A stretch of 56,445 nt of DNA. Origin: Micromonospora acroterricola. GTDB taxonomy: Bacteria; Actinomycetota; Actinomycetes; Mycobacteriales; Micromonosporaceae. Location: NCBI RefSeq assembly GCF_003172955.1, contig NZ_QGKR01000208.1, positions 1 to 56,445 of the forward strand, written 5' to 3'. Shown here piece after piece: positions 9,870 to 18,024 of this stretch (position 1 is the first letter of the stretch; each line of letters starts with the position of its first letter). Both the position numbers and the translations under genes were made by a program. The notes beneath the pieces are model-generated. The model was not told the DNA's origin. It ran no database searches and worked only from the letters and a program-made list of their open reading frames with translations.

Positions 9870-10658
9870 ATGACCTCTCCCGACGTGCTCGTGCGGGTCT
9901 CCACGGCCCGTGGGGTGACCACCCTCACCCTGGACAGCCCGCACAACCGCAACGCGCTCTCCACCGGCCTGATGACCCAGCTGCTGGCCGGGCTGGCCGA
10001 CGCGGTGGCCGACGACGCCGTCCGGGTGATCGTGCTCGACCACACCGGCCCGGTCTTCTGCTCGGGGGCGGACCTGAAGGAGACCGCCGCGGCGTACGCC
10101 AGCGGGACGGTGCCCGCCGGGATGCTGGGCGACGTGCTCGCCGCGCTCTGGGAGTGCCCGAAGCCGGTGCTGGCCCGGGTCGCCGGTCCGGCGCGGGCCG
10201 GTGGGTTGGGCCTGATCGCCGCCGCCGACCTGGCCGTCTGCGCCGACGAGGCGACGTTCGCCTTCACCGAGGTGCGGATCGGGGTGATCCCGGCGGTGAT
10301 CTCGGCGACGGTCCTGCCCCGGCTGCACCCGCGCGCCGCCGCCGAGCTGTACCTGACCGGGGACACCTTCGACGGCCGTCGGGCCGCCGAGATCGGCCTG
10401 GTCACCGCCGCTGTCCCGGCGGACGGGCTGGACGCGGCGGTGAGCCGGTACTGCGACTCGCTGGTGCGCGGCGCGCCCGGCGCGCTGGCCGGCGCGAAGG
10501 AACTGCTGCGCCGACCGGGCACCGCCGAGCTGCGCGCTGAGCTGGCCCGGCTGTCCGCTCTCTCGACCGGCTACTTCCTCTCCGACGAGGGCCGCGAGGG
10601 GGTCACCGCGTTCCGGGAGAAACGACCGGCGCGTTGGGTGCCCGCTCTCGACGTCTGA
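9870..10658 (+). CDS. Enoyl-CoA hydratase/isomerase family protein
   Basis: A 262-residue crotonase-fold protein. The first oxyanion-hole region reads FCSGADLKE (near residue 63) and the second is GPARAGGLGLIAAADLAV (near 110), followed by FTEVRIGVIPAV. The second loop carries GPARAGG where many hydratases have GxAxGGG, so the exact reaction is uncertain. Members act in fatty-acid or branched-chain catabolism or in polyketide-like pathways. The ATG at 9870 is 19 bp from the divergent hemW start, so the two promoters overlap or face each other. Confidence 0.88.
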   Translation: MTSPDVLVRVSTARGVTTLTLDSPHNRNALSTGLMTQLLAGLADAVADDAVRVIVLDHTGPVFCSGADLKETAAAYASGTVPAGMLGDVLAALWECPKPVLARVAGPARAGGLGLIAAADLAVCADEATFAFTEVRIGVIPAVISATVLPRLHPRAAAELYLTGDTFDGRRAAEIGLVTAAVPADGLDAAVSRYCDSLVRGAPGALAGAKELLRRPGTAELRAELARLSALSTGYFLSDEGREGVTAFREKRPARWVPALDV

Positions 10659-10695
10659 GCGTCCGGGTAGGCGTTGCTGTTGGCCCCGCGTCCGG

Positions 10696-11460
10696 TCACC
10701 ACGCGGTCGCGCCGCCGTCGACCGGGTAGTTCGCGCCGGTGATGTACGACGCCCGGTCGGACGCGAGGAAGACCACCAGTTCGGCGACCTCCTCGGGTTG
10801 GGCGAAGCGCTTGACGAGCGTCTTGCCGGTGATCGCGTCCCGGGCCGCCTGGTTGTCGCCGAGGTCGCGTTCACTGGCCGGGCTCACGATGGGCCCGGGA
10901 CTGATCGCCACGGCGCGGATCCCGTGGGGCGCGCCTTCGAGCGCGAGTTGCCGGGTCATGCCGATGATGCCGGCGTTCGCGGCGGCGTGCCCGACCATCG
11001 GGGGGACGTGGCCACCGATCATTCCGGCCATGGAGGCGGCGCTGATGATGACGCCGCCGCCGCGCTGGACCAGGTGCGGCCAGGCGAACTTCGACACGAA
11101 GAAGGGGATGTCGAGTTCGCCGGTGATGGTGAACCGCCAGTCCTCGACGGAAAAGTCGGGCATCGGACCGAAGCGGAGCGCGGCCGCGTTGTTGTAGACC
11201 ACGTCGAGCCCGCCGTAGGCCGCCACGGCGTCCTCGACGAGCGTGCGCACCTGTTCCGGGTCGGTGAGATCGACCGGGGCGATGCCCGTCATCTCACCGC
11301 CGGCGTTCCGGACGAGTTCGACCGTCTCGTTGTTGCCGTCGATCTGGATGTCGGCCCCGACGACCCGTGCGCCCTCCCGCGCGAAGGCCAGCGCGGCGAC
11401 GCGGCCCAGGCCTCCTCCGGTGCCGGTGATGAGCACGACCTTTCCGTCCATCGTTCCCAT
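10696..11460 (-). CDS. SDR family oxidoreductase with atypical active site
   Basis: A 254-residue SDR: cofactor motif TGTGGGLG at residues 11-18, D at the end of beta-2 (GADIQ) suggesting NAD, YNNAA in place of NNAG, and the Ser of IISAASMAG. At the Tyr-x-x-x-Lys position the sequence is HAAAN, so both usual catalytic residues are changed. Activity is therefore doubtful or uses another chemistry. AAGGAGGAG six bases upstream fixes the ATG at 11460. Two TTGA-N4-TCAA palindromes lie 90-126 bp upstream. It converges on the enoyl-CoA hydratase gene. Confidence 0.85.
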   Translation of the reverse strand: MGTMDGKVVLITGTGGGLGRVAALAFAREGARVVGADIQIDGNNETVELVRNAGGEMTGIAPVDLTDPEQVRTLVEDAVAAYGGLDVVYNNAAALRFGPMPDFSVEDWRFTITGELDIPFFVSKFAWPHLVQRGGGVIISAASMAGMIGGHVPPMVGHAAANAGIIGMTRQLALEGAPHGIRAVAISPGPIVSPASERDLGDNQAARDAITGKTLVKRFAQPEEVAELVVFLASDRASYITGANYPVDGGATAW

Positions 11461-11549
11461 GGGAACTCCTCCTTGCTCCGTGACCTGTCCGGCCGTTGCC
11501 GGGCCGGGTCGGGTGGCACCGCCGGGTATGAACGAGCTGCCCGGTCCAA

Positions 11550-11586
11550 TTGATATGTCAACCGTACGAACTCCTTGACCGGTCAA
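11550..11586. promoter_or_regulatory. Two TTGA-N4-TCAA palindromes upstream of the SDR gene
   Basis: TTGATATGTCAA at 11550-11561 and TTGACCGGTCAA at 11575-11586 have the same half-sites and their centres are 25 bp apart. The second is a perfect 12-bp palindrome. On the minus strand the first also reads as TTGACA, a possible -35 box. This looks like an operator pair for a dimeric repressor (TetR type is one possibility); no regulator gene adjoins it. Confidence 0.5.
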
Positions 11587-11873
11587 CCACTTCTGGCCCC
11601 CGTCGGCACGGTGACGCTCGCGACAGGCCGGGCGGGCAGGTCACGCCGCATCCGACCTGAGCCGCCAGGACGCGCGCCAGCCGCCCTCCACGCCCGCGAT
11701 GCCCGATTATTGCGGGATTAGGGAGGATGGAAGGGAAATACGGCAGGTGAGACCGCGGTCGGAGCGGGAACGTCGGTCGGTGCGGCAGCGCCAGCCAGGT
11801 GGAAACCGGTCGGACGGCCCGGATCGGTCGCCGCGGGACGTACGCTTGTCGGACTGTCGATGTGGGGGTGTGG

Positions 11874-12728
11874 GTGCGAACTCGGGCAACCGTGGCGGGT
11901 GGACTCGTTCTCGTCCTCGTCGCAGTGATCGCAGTCTGGCTCGTCGTACGGCAGGTCGGAGACCAACTGCGGCTGCCGCTGTCGGCGCGGACCTGCACCG
12001 TCCAGGCCGACGGCCGGGTCGCGCTGGACGCTGACCAGATGGCCAACGCGGCGACCATCGCGGCGATCGGCGCCCAGCGCGGGATGCCCGAGCGGGCCGT
12101 GGTGGTCGCGCTGGCCACCGCGTACCAGGAGTCCGGGCTGCGCAACCTCGCCGACGGCGACCGCGACTCGGTCGGCCTGTTCCAGCAGCGCCCGAGCCAG
12201 GGCTGGGGCACCCCGACGCAGATCCGCGACCCGCGCTACGCCGCGAACCGGTTCTACGCCGCACTGAAGAAGGTCCGCGGCTGGGAGTCGATGCGGGTCA
12301 CCGACGCCGCCCAGCGCGTGCAGCGCTCGGCGTTCCCCGAGGCGTACCAGAAGTGGGCCGACGACTCCGAGGTGCTCAGCCGGGCACTGCTCGGTGACGC
12401 CACCGGCGCGGTCGCCTGCACGGTGGGGCGTACCCCGGTGATGCGCGGAGCGGCGGCGGCCGCGCAGTTGACCCGCAACCTGGTGCTCGACTGGGGGTTG
12501 CCGGGCACCGACCCGGCCGACCAGACCGGGCTGGCCGTGACCGCGGGCGACCAGCGCGACGGCTGGCGGTACGCCCACTGGCTGGTCTCGCACGCGCAGG
12601 ACCACGGGGTGAAGTGGGTTCGCTTCGGCGATCTCGAGTGGACCGCCCGGGATGGCACCTGGGGCCAGGTGAGCGGCGAGCGGGGTCCCGCCGGTCAGGT
12701 GGTGGCCGAGGTGTTCGCCGAGGGATGA
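11874..12728 (+). CDS. Membrane-anchored lysozyme-like protein (putative)
   Basis: A protein of about 284 residues. An N-terminal hydrophobic segment (GGLVLVLVAVIAVWLVV) is a membrane anchor or uncleaved signal. Residues about 55-160 contain AYQESGLRNL and VGLFQQRPSQGWG, with Glu in the position of the catalytic acid of lysozyme/transglycosylase folds, followed by DPRYAANRFYAAL. A peptidoglycan-directed role outside the membrane is an inference. The C-terminal third has no recognised domain. The start is one of three GTG codons (11862, 11868, 11874); the last is chosen because GGGGG lies five bases upstream. It stands alone. Confidence 0.75.
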   Translation: MRTRATVAGGLVLVLVAVIAVWLVVRQVGDQLRLPLSARTCTVQADGRVALDADQMANAATIAAIGAQRGMPERAVVVALATAYQESGLRNLADGDRDSVGLFQQRPSQGWGTPTQIRDPRYAANRFYAALKKVRGWESMRVTDAAQRVQRSAFPEAYQKWADDSEVLSRALLGDATGAVACTVGRTPVMRGAAAAAQLTRNLVLDWGLPGTDPADQTGLAVTAGDQRDGWRYAHWLVSHAQDHGVKWVRFGDLEWTARDGTWGQVSGERGPAGQVVAEVFAEG

Positions 12729-12951
12729 CCGCGACAGCGATCTCTTAACCGGCAGTCACCGCACAATCGGACAACCGGCACCGTAATTCCCCATTGATGA
12801 TGAAAACCTGACGCTCCGTAGTGGCTCCGCTGCGCGCGGTCCGGCTGTCCACAAGCCAGGCCGCCGGCCCTCCCCAACGCCGAGGTGGCACGTTACGATC
12901 GGCGGCCTGTGCCAGAAAAGGCTTTCACCTCATGGGGAGGGGTACGACGCG

Positions 12952-13854
12952 GTGTTCGATTACGGCGACCGGACCGGCTACGAACCGATCAGCGACACTG
13001 ACCGCAAGGAGTTCCACGAGCAGGGCTTCCTCCTGCTGCGCAACGTCCTGACCGAGGATCACCGGGCGGCGCTGGAGGCGGCGGTCGACCGCGTCTACGC
13101 GGAGGAACAGGCCAAGGGCAACACCAAGAAGGACGGCACCCTGCACCTGCTGGGCTTCCTGGAGCGCGACGAGCTCTTCGGCGAGCTGCTGACCCACCCG
13201 ATCGCCTTCCCGTACATGTGGGGACTGGCCGGCTGGAACATCTACACCCACCACAACCACCTGGACGTCACTCCCCCGGCCCTGGAGCCGGAGAAGCCGT
13301 ACTGGGGTTGGCACCAGGACGGGTACCGCCAGAACTCCGACCCGGAGACGATGGACCCGAACCTGCCCCGGCCGATGTTCTCGCTCAAGGTCGCGTACGT
13401 GCTCTCCGACCTCTCCGAGACCGGTCGCGGCGCCACCAAGGTCATCCCGGGCAGCCACCTGTGGAACTCGCTGCCCCGGCCGAAGGACCTCAGCGTGCAC
13501 AACCCCGACCCGGAGGGCACGGTGGAGATCACCGCCAACCCGGGTGACGCCTTCATCTTCGACCGCCGGCAGTGGCACTCCCGGTCGACGAACCTGTCGA
13601 CCATCACCCGCAAGATGCTCTTCGTCGGCTACACCTACCGGTGGATCCGGCCGCTCGACGAGCTGCACCCGGACCTGGACGGCGAGTGGTACCGCAACCG
13701 CACGCCCGTGCAACGCCAGCTGATCGGTGAGGGCACCCACACCGCGAACTACTGGGGCATCAACTGGGACGGGTACGTCGACGACGAGATCCCGCTGCGC
13801 AAGGAGCTCAAGGAGCGCGGCCTGCTGGACCGCAACATCCCCTGGCTCCGCTGA
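12952..13854 (+). CDS. Phytanoyl-CoA dioxygenase (PhyH) family protein
   Basis: A 300-residue Fe(II)/2-oxoglutarate oxygenase. The iron facial triad is visible as H121-x-D123 in WHQDGYRQ and H209 in QWHSRS; Arg in TITRKM near 220 would bind 2-oxoglutarate. The central jelly-roll stretch FSLKVAYVLSDLSETGRGATKVIPGSH is typical of PhyH. The substrate is unknown; relatives hydroxylate small molecules and natural products. GTG start with GGGAGG about ten bases upstream. A TACGAT at 12894-12899 is a plausible -10. The gene is single and ends in a strong hairpin. The 223 bp upstream hold no other gene. Confidence 0.88.
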   Translation: MFDYGDRTGYEPISDTDRKEFHEQGFLLLRNVLTEDHRAALEAAVDRVYAEEQAKGNTKKDGTLHLLGFLERDELFGELLTHPIAFPYMWGLAGWNIYTHHNHLDVTPPALEPEKPYWGWHQDGYRQNSDPETMDPNLPRPMFSLKVAYVLSDLSETGRGATKVIPGSHLWNSLPRPKDLSVHNPDPEGTVEITANPGDAFIFDRRQWHSRSTNLSTITRKMLFVGYTYRWIRPLDELHPDLDGEWYRNRTPVQRQLIGEGTHTANYWGINWDGYVDDEIPLRKELKERGLLDRNIPWLR

Positions 13855-13860
13855 CCTGAG

Positions 13861-13904
13861 GAAGGGCCCCTCGCTGCGCACGAGGCGACAGCGAGGGGCC
13901 CTTC
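13861..13904. terminator. Strong hairpin terminator after the PhyH gene
   Basis: Perfect 16-bp stem GAAGGGCCCCTCGCTG / CAGCGAGGGGCCCTTC with a 12-nt loop, six bases after the stop. No T-run follows, as is common in high-GC actinomycetes. It lies between convergent genes and could serve both. Confidence 0.75.
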
Positions 13905-13912
13905 TGCACAAC

Positions 13913-13975
13913 GGTTGATCATGAAGTTATTGTCCGCGACACGCCGTGCGGCTGGCAACAACTTCATGATCAACC
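13913..13975. repeat. 63-bp palindromic element, copy 1
   Basis: Outer arms GGTTGATCATGAAGTT (13913-13928) and AACTTCATGATCAACC (13960-13975) are perfect complements; the inner part can extend the stem through TTGTC/GGCAA and CCGC/GCGG. The same 63 bp with one substitution (T to C at its position 21) occurs at 56355-56417. Between convergent genes here. Looks like a REP/MITE-like dispersed element. Confidence 0.85.
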
Positions 13976-13993
13976 CGTGGGACGACTCTGCGG

Positions 13994-14635
13994 TTAGAGC
14001 GGACGGGTGAGGCGGCGGCGGGCCTTCTCCCGGATCGGCTCCGGCAGGTCCTCCGCGTCGAGCAGCCGGGGCAGCAGCTCCGGCTCCAGGCTCGTCGCCC
14101 GGAACACCTCGCCGATGGTCACCCCGTGCGTGGGCCGCTCCACCACCTCGACGGGGTCACCGGCGCCCACCTCCCCCTCGCGCAGCACCCGCAGGTACGC
14201 CCCCGGGGTGGCACGCACGGTGAAGCGCCGGATCAGGTCGGGCATCCCCCAGAAGCCGGCGAACGTCGTGCACGGCGTACGCGGCATGGTCACCTGGAGC
14301 AGCGCCGTCCCGATCTCCCACTGCTCGCCGATGACCGCGCCGGTCACGTCGACCGCGTAGGTGGTCAGGTTCTCACCGAAGCCGCCGGAGCGGATGGCCC
14401 GGCCGATCTCCGCGGACCACCAGGCGGCGTCCTCCTCGGCGTACGCGTAGACGGCCTTGTCCGGGCCGCCGTGGTGGGCCCGCTCCCCGATGAAGTCGCC
14501 CGCCACGCCCTCAGCGAGCAGCGACACCGGCCCGTCGACCGGTCGCTTGTCGATGCCGCTGCGACCGCTCGCGTCGCCGGCCCACTCCGCCTCGGTCACC
14601 ACGCCGAGGTTCACCGCTGCCACCCTGCCCGTCAT
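13994..14635 (-). CDS. MOSC domain-containing protein (YiiM-like)
   Basis: A 213-residue protein with the MOSC beta-barrel domain: GDFIGERAHHGGPDKAVYAY (residues 47-66), the GFGENLTT loop, and the conserved Cys in MPRTPCTTF. Homologues in E. coli (YiiM) detoxify N-hydroxylated bases such as 6-hydroxylaminopurine using molybdenum cofactor; that function is plausible here but not proved. The length fits. Start ATG is at MTGRVAAVNL. It follows the sugar ABC operon in the same direction with a 62-bp gap, so read-through is possible. Confidence 0.9.
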   Translation of the reverse strand: MTGRVAAVNLGVVTEAEWAGDASGRSGIDKRPVDGPVSLLAEGVAGDFIGERAHHGGPDKAVYAYAEEDAAWWSAEIGRAIRSGGFGENLTTYAVDVTGAVIGEQWEIGTALLQVTMPRTPCTTFAGFWGMPDLIRRFTVRATPGAYLRVLREGEVGAGDPVEVVERPTHGVTIGEVFRATSLEPELLPRLLDAEDLPEPIREKARRRLTRPL

Positions 14636-14697
14636 GACGGCCAGCCTAGTGGCGGGGCAGCGCCGGGCCAGCCCACGGCAGCGGCCGGCTGCCGGGG

Positions 14698-15528
14698 TCA
14701 GCCCTTGACGGCGCCGGCGACCAGGCCGGAGACCATCCGCCGCTGCACCAACAGGAAGAAGATGATGACCGGCAGCGTGAACAGGGTGGAGGCCGCCATC
14801 ACCGGCCCCCAGTTGGTGTCGTCCCGACCAAAGAAGAAGGTCATCGCCACCGGCAGGGTGTAGCGACTCTGGTCGTTGATGAACGTCAGCGCGAAGATCA
14901 GCTCGTTCCACGCGGTGATGAAGGAGAAGATGCTGGTGGCCACCAGGCCGGGCGCGACCAGCGGGAAGAGGATCCGGCGGAAGATCTGGGCGCGGCTGGC
15001 TCCGTCGATGGCCGCCGCCTCCTCCAGCTCCTTGGGCACGGCCGCGACGAAGCCACGCAGCATCCAGACCGCGAACGGCAGTGAGAAGCCGAGGTACGTG
15101 AGGATGAGGCTGGGCAGGGTGTTGTAGAGCCCGAGCCGCTGGATCATCAGGAACAGCGGGATGACCAGCGCCTCCAGCGGGATCATCTGCACCACCAACA
15201 GCATGATCAGGAAGCTGGTCCGCAACTTGAACCGGAACCGGGCGACCGCCGTGGCGGCGAGCAGCGCGACCAGTCCGCTGAGCACCACCGTCGAGACCGC
15301 GACCAGCGCGCTGTTGAGGAAGAAGTCGACGAAGCTCACGCCGGGGATCAGGTTGCCGGTCAGGATCTCCCGGTAGTGCTCCAGCGTCGGATGGGTCGGC
15401 ACCGGCTGCGGCGTGGACGAGAAGATCTCCCTGCTGGGCTTCAGCGAGGTGGAGATCATCCAGTAGACGGGGAACGCCGCGAAGAGCGCGACCAGCAACC
15501 CGGCGCCGTTGAGGGCGACCTTCTTCAC
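14698..15528 (-). CDS. Carbohydrate ABC transporter permease (CUT1, MalG type)
   Basis: A 276-residue permease with six membrane segments; the first begins at residue 5 (VALNGAGLLVALFAAFPVYWM). The EAA loop EEAAAIDGASRAQIFRRI near 185, which contacts the ATPase, is intact. It is the second permease of a three-gene operon. Its GTG start overlaps the stop of the first permease by four bases. It would form the channel with the preceding gene product; the ATPase must come from elsewhere in the genome (MsiK-type shared ATPases are known in actinomycetes). Confidence 0.93.
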   Translation of the reverse strand: MKKVALNGAGLLVALFAAFPVYWMISTSLKPSREIFSSTPQPVPTHPTLEHYREILTGNLIPGVSFVDFFLNSALVAVSTVVLSGLVALLAATAVARFRFKLRTSFLIMLLVVQMIPLEALVIPLFLMIQRLGLYNTLPSLILTYLGFSLPFAVWMLRGFVAAVPKELEEAAAIDGASRAQIFRRILFPLVAPGLVATSIFSFITAWNELIFALTFINDQSRYTLPVAMTFFFGRDDTNWGPVMAASTLFTLPVIIFFLLVQRRMVSGLVAGAVKG

Positions 15529-16511
15529 GACTCGTCCTCCTGCCTGAGCACCATCCGTACGTAGAAGCCGGTGACCACGAGCAGGATCAGCGTGAGGATC
15601 ACCGCGATGGCCGAACCGAGGCCGTACTTCGGCGGCGGCGAGAAGGCCTCCGCGTAGGAGTAGATGGAGAGCATGAACGTCGGCCGGTCCTGGGTGCCGC
15701 CGGCCAGCACGAACTGCTGGGTGAAGACCTTGAAGTCCCAGATGGTGGAGAGCACGATCAGGATCCCGAAGACCGGGCGCAGCAGCGGGAAGGTGATCCT
15801 CCAGAACACCCGCCAGGGGCCGGCGCCGTCCACCCGGGCCGCCTCGTGCAGTTCGCTCGGCACGCTCTTCAGGCCGGCGAGCACGCTCACCGCGATGAAC
15901 GGGAACGAGTGCCAGACCACCACCAGGGTGAGGATGGCGAAGAAGAGCAGGGGCGAGTTGAACCAGCCGTAGCCCGTCCAGTCACTGCGGCCGAACAGGC
16001 TGTTGGAGAGGCCGTCCGGCAGCGCGTTGAACAGCCAGGTGACCAGCCCGCTCGTGTCGTCGAAGATCCATTTCCAGACGATCGTGCCGGTGAGCGCCGG
16101 GGTGGCCCAGGCGAGCATCACGCAGCTCGCCACGAAGGTGGCCATCTTGCGGCCGAGCCGGTTGAGCAGCAGCCCGACCAGGGTGCCGAGGACCATCGTG
16201 AGCAGCACGTTGGCGGCGGCGAACAGGACCGTGTTGCGCAGCACGGTCAGGAAGAACGGGTCGGAGAGGATGTCGGCGTAGTTGCCCAGCCCCACCCACG
16301 GCCACTCCCGGTCACCGCGTAGTTGCCGGACGCTGTTCAACCGGTAGAAGGACATCACCACCACCTGGCCGAGCGGCCAGAGCAGCAGCACCCCGATGAT
16401 CACCAGTGCGGGCAGGAGAAGCAGGTAGGGCAGGCGGTCGACCCGGCGACGCCGCCGCGCGGGGGTCTCCCGCGCGGCGGCCGCCTCCGGCGCGTTCGTC
16501 AGTAAGCTCAC
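15525..16511 (-). CDS. Carbohydrate ABC transporter permease (CUT1, MalF type)
   Basis: A 328-residue permease with an Arg-rich cytosolic N-terminus (residues 15-25), a first membrane helix at LLLLPALVIIGVLLLWPLG, a large extracytoplasmic loop and the EAA motif HEAARVDGAGPWRVFWRITF near 220. MalF-type partner of the next gene. The GTG start shares GTGA with the stop of the substrate-binding gene, giving strict translational coupling in the order binding protein, permease, permease. Confidence 0.93.
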   Translation of the reverse strand: MSLLTNAPEAAAARETPARRRRRVDRLPYLLLLPALVIIGVLLLWPLGQVVVMSFYRLNSVRQLRGDREWPWVGLGNYADILSDPFFLTVLRNTVLFAAANVLLTMVLGTLVGLLLNRLGRKMATFVASCVMLAWATPALTGTIVWKWIFDDTSGLVTWLFNALPDGLSNSLFGRSDWTGYGWFNSPLLFFAILTLVVVWHSFPFIAVSVLAGLKSVPSELHEAARVDGAGPWRVFWRITFPLLRPVFGILIVLSTIWDFKVFTQQFVLAGGTQDRPTFMLSIYSYAEAFSPPPKYGLGSAIAVILTLILLVVTGFYVRMVLRQEDES

Positions 16512-17794
16512 TTGCTGTTCAAAATGCCTTCCATTTCGGCGGCCGCGTCGGCGGTGGCCTTCTCGACCGTCTTCTGACCCTTCATGACCGAGCTGTTCAT
16601 CGCCTGGGTCACCGTCTTGGTCCGGCTGACCTCCACCCACTTCGGAGTGAGCGGCGTGAGCTTGGTGTTCTGCATGGTGGTGGCGAACGACGCCATGACC
16701 TTGTCGTTGGCGTACGTGCCACCGGCGATCAGGTCCTGGTAGACCGGGAAGAAGCCGAGGCTGCTCGCGAAGCTCTGCGCGTTCTGCTTCTTCAGCAGCA
16801 CGGTCAGGTAGTCCCAGGCCAGGTCCTGGCGCTCGCTGTCCTTCCAGATCGCCACGTCCGAGCCACCGGCGAAACCGGGCGCCGCCTTGCCGTCCGGGCC
16901 GGGGATCGGGAACGTACCCCAGACCTTCTCGATCTCGGGGTTGTCCTTCTTCATGGCGCCCTGCTGCCAGCTGCCGGCGAACGCCATCGCGGCCTTGCCG
17001 GTGGCGAACTGGGTGCGGGCGTCGATCTCGTTCCAGCCGGCCGCGGCCGGCGGCGCCACCTTGTGGACGGTCACCAGGTCGGTCCAGAACTTGACCGCGC
17101 GCTGCGCCTCGGGGGTGGAGTAGCCGGACTTCCAGGCCCCGCCCTGGTTGGTGGCGATCTCAGCGCCGGCGCCCCAGAGGAAGGAGTAGAAGGGCAGCTC
17201 GGAGTTGCCCGGCAGGGCGATGCCGTAGGTGCCCGGCTTCTTCGCCTGGACGGTCTTGGCCGCGGTGACCAGCTCGTCCCAGGTCTTCGGCGGCTGCACG
17301 CCCGCCTCCGCGAACCAGTCCGTGCGGTAGTAGATCGCCCGGACGCCGGCGTACCAGGGCACGCCGTACTGCTTGCCGTCGAGCTGCGCGTTGCGCACCA
17401 GGTCGGGCAGCAGGTCCTTGCCGTCGGCCCAGCCGCCCATCCGGCCACTCACGTCGGCGAGCGCCTCCTGGGCCGCCCAGCCCTGGGTCTCGGTGTTGCC
17501 CAGCTCGGTGATGTCCGGACCCTCACCGCCGGCGAGCGCCGCCTGGAACTTCTTGGGCGCCTCGAGCCAGGGGATGTACTGCACCACCACGTCGGTGTCG
17601 GGGTGCTTCTGCCGGAACTCGGTCTCCACCCCGTCGAGGAAGGTGTTCTGGGCGTCGCCACCCTCGCCCATCATCCAGACCGTGAGCTTGCTGTCGTCGG
17701 CCGCGTCGTCGCCGGAGCCCCCGCAGCCGGTCAGCACCATCGCGGCCGAGGCCACCACGGCGGTGACCGGGGCCAGCCGCTTCCACCTGTTCAC
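16508..17794 (-). CDS. Extracellular sugar-binding lipoprotein of an ABC transporter
   Basis: A 428-residue family-1 solute-binding protein. The signal peptide ends in the lipobox VLTGC with lipidated C24; the mature part begins with a Gly/Asp linker and KLTVWMMGEGGD. AFAGSWQQG and PGFAGGSDVAIW are typical of maltose/oligosaccharide-binding proteins. The sugar cannot be named. GTG start with GAGGGGAGAAG upstream. It leads the operon; no glycosidase, LacI regulator or ATPase gene adjoins, so the substrate and control are open. Confidence 0.92.
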   Translation of the reverse strand: MNRWKRLAPVTAVVASAAMVLTGCGGSGDDAADDSKLTVWMMGEGGDAQNTFLDGVETEFRQKHPDTDVVVQYIPWLEAPKKFQAALAGGEGPDITELGNTETQGWAAQEALADVSGRMGGWADGKDLLPDLVRNAQLDGKQYGVPWYAGVRAIYYRTDWFAEAGVQPPKTWDELVTAAKTVQAKKPGTYGIALPGNSELPFYSFLWGAGAEIATNQGGAWKSGYSTPEAQRAVKFWTDLVTVHKVAPPAAAGWNEIDARTQFATGKAAMAFAGSWQQGAMKKDNPEIEKVWGTFPIPGPDGKAAPGFAGGSDVAIWKDSERQDLAWDYLTVLLKKQNAQSFASSLGFFPVYQDLIAGGTYANDKVMASFATTMQNTKLTPLTPKWVEVSRTKTVTQAMNSSVMKGQKTVEKATADAAAEMEGILNSK

Positions 17795-17955
17795 GCCACT
17801 TCTCCCCTCGCGCCGCCTGGAACTAACCTTCTCCGCCGCACCCTAGTACGAAGAATTCCTTTACGACAGTGGGCGGACCGTCGGAGCGTGGCGACCGTAC
17901 CGCAGGGGATCGACGAAAGGGTGCGGTGGCACCGGGCCGAAGTCGGGCACTCCCG

Positions 17956-17996
17956 CACGAAAGAGCGCCCGGCTGTTGGCCGGGCGCTCTTTCGTG
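17956..17996. terminator. Hairpin terminator downstream of the first GlsB-like gene
   Basis: An 18-bp stem (CACGAAAGAGCGCCCGGC with its complement) and a five-base loop lie 32 bp beyond the stop of the minus-strand gene at 18028. The stem foot gives CTCTTTCGTG on the minus strand, a weak U-rich tail. Confidence 0.75.
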
Positions 17997-18024
17997 TCGT
18001 GCGATGGTGCCAGTTGATGCCGGG

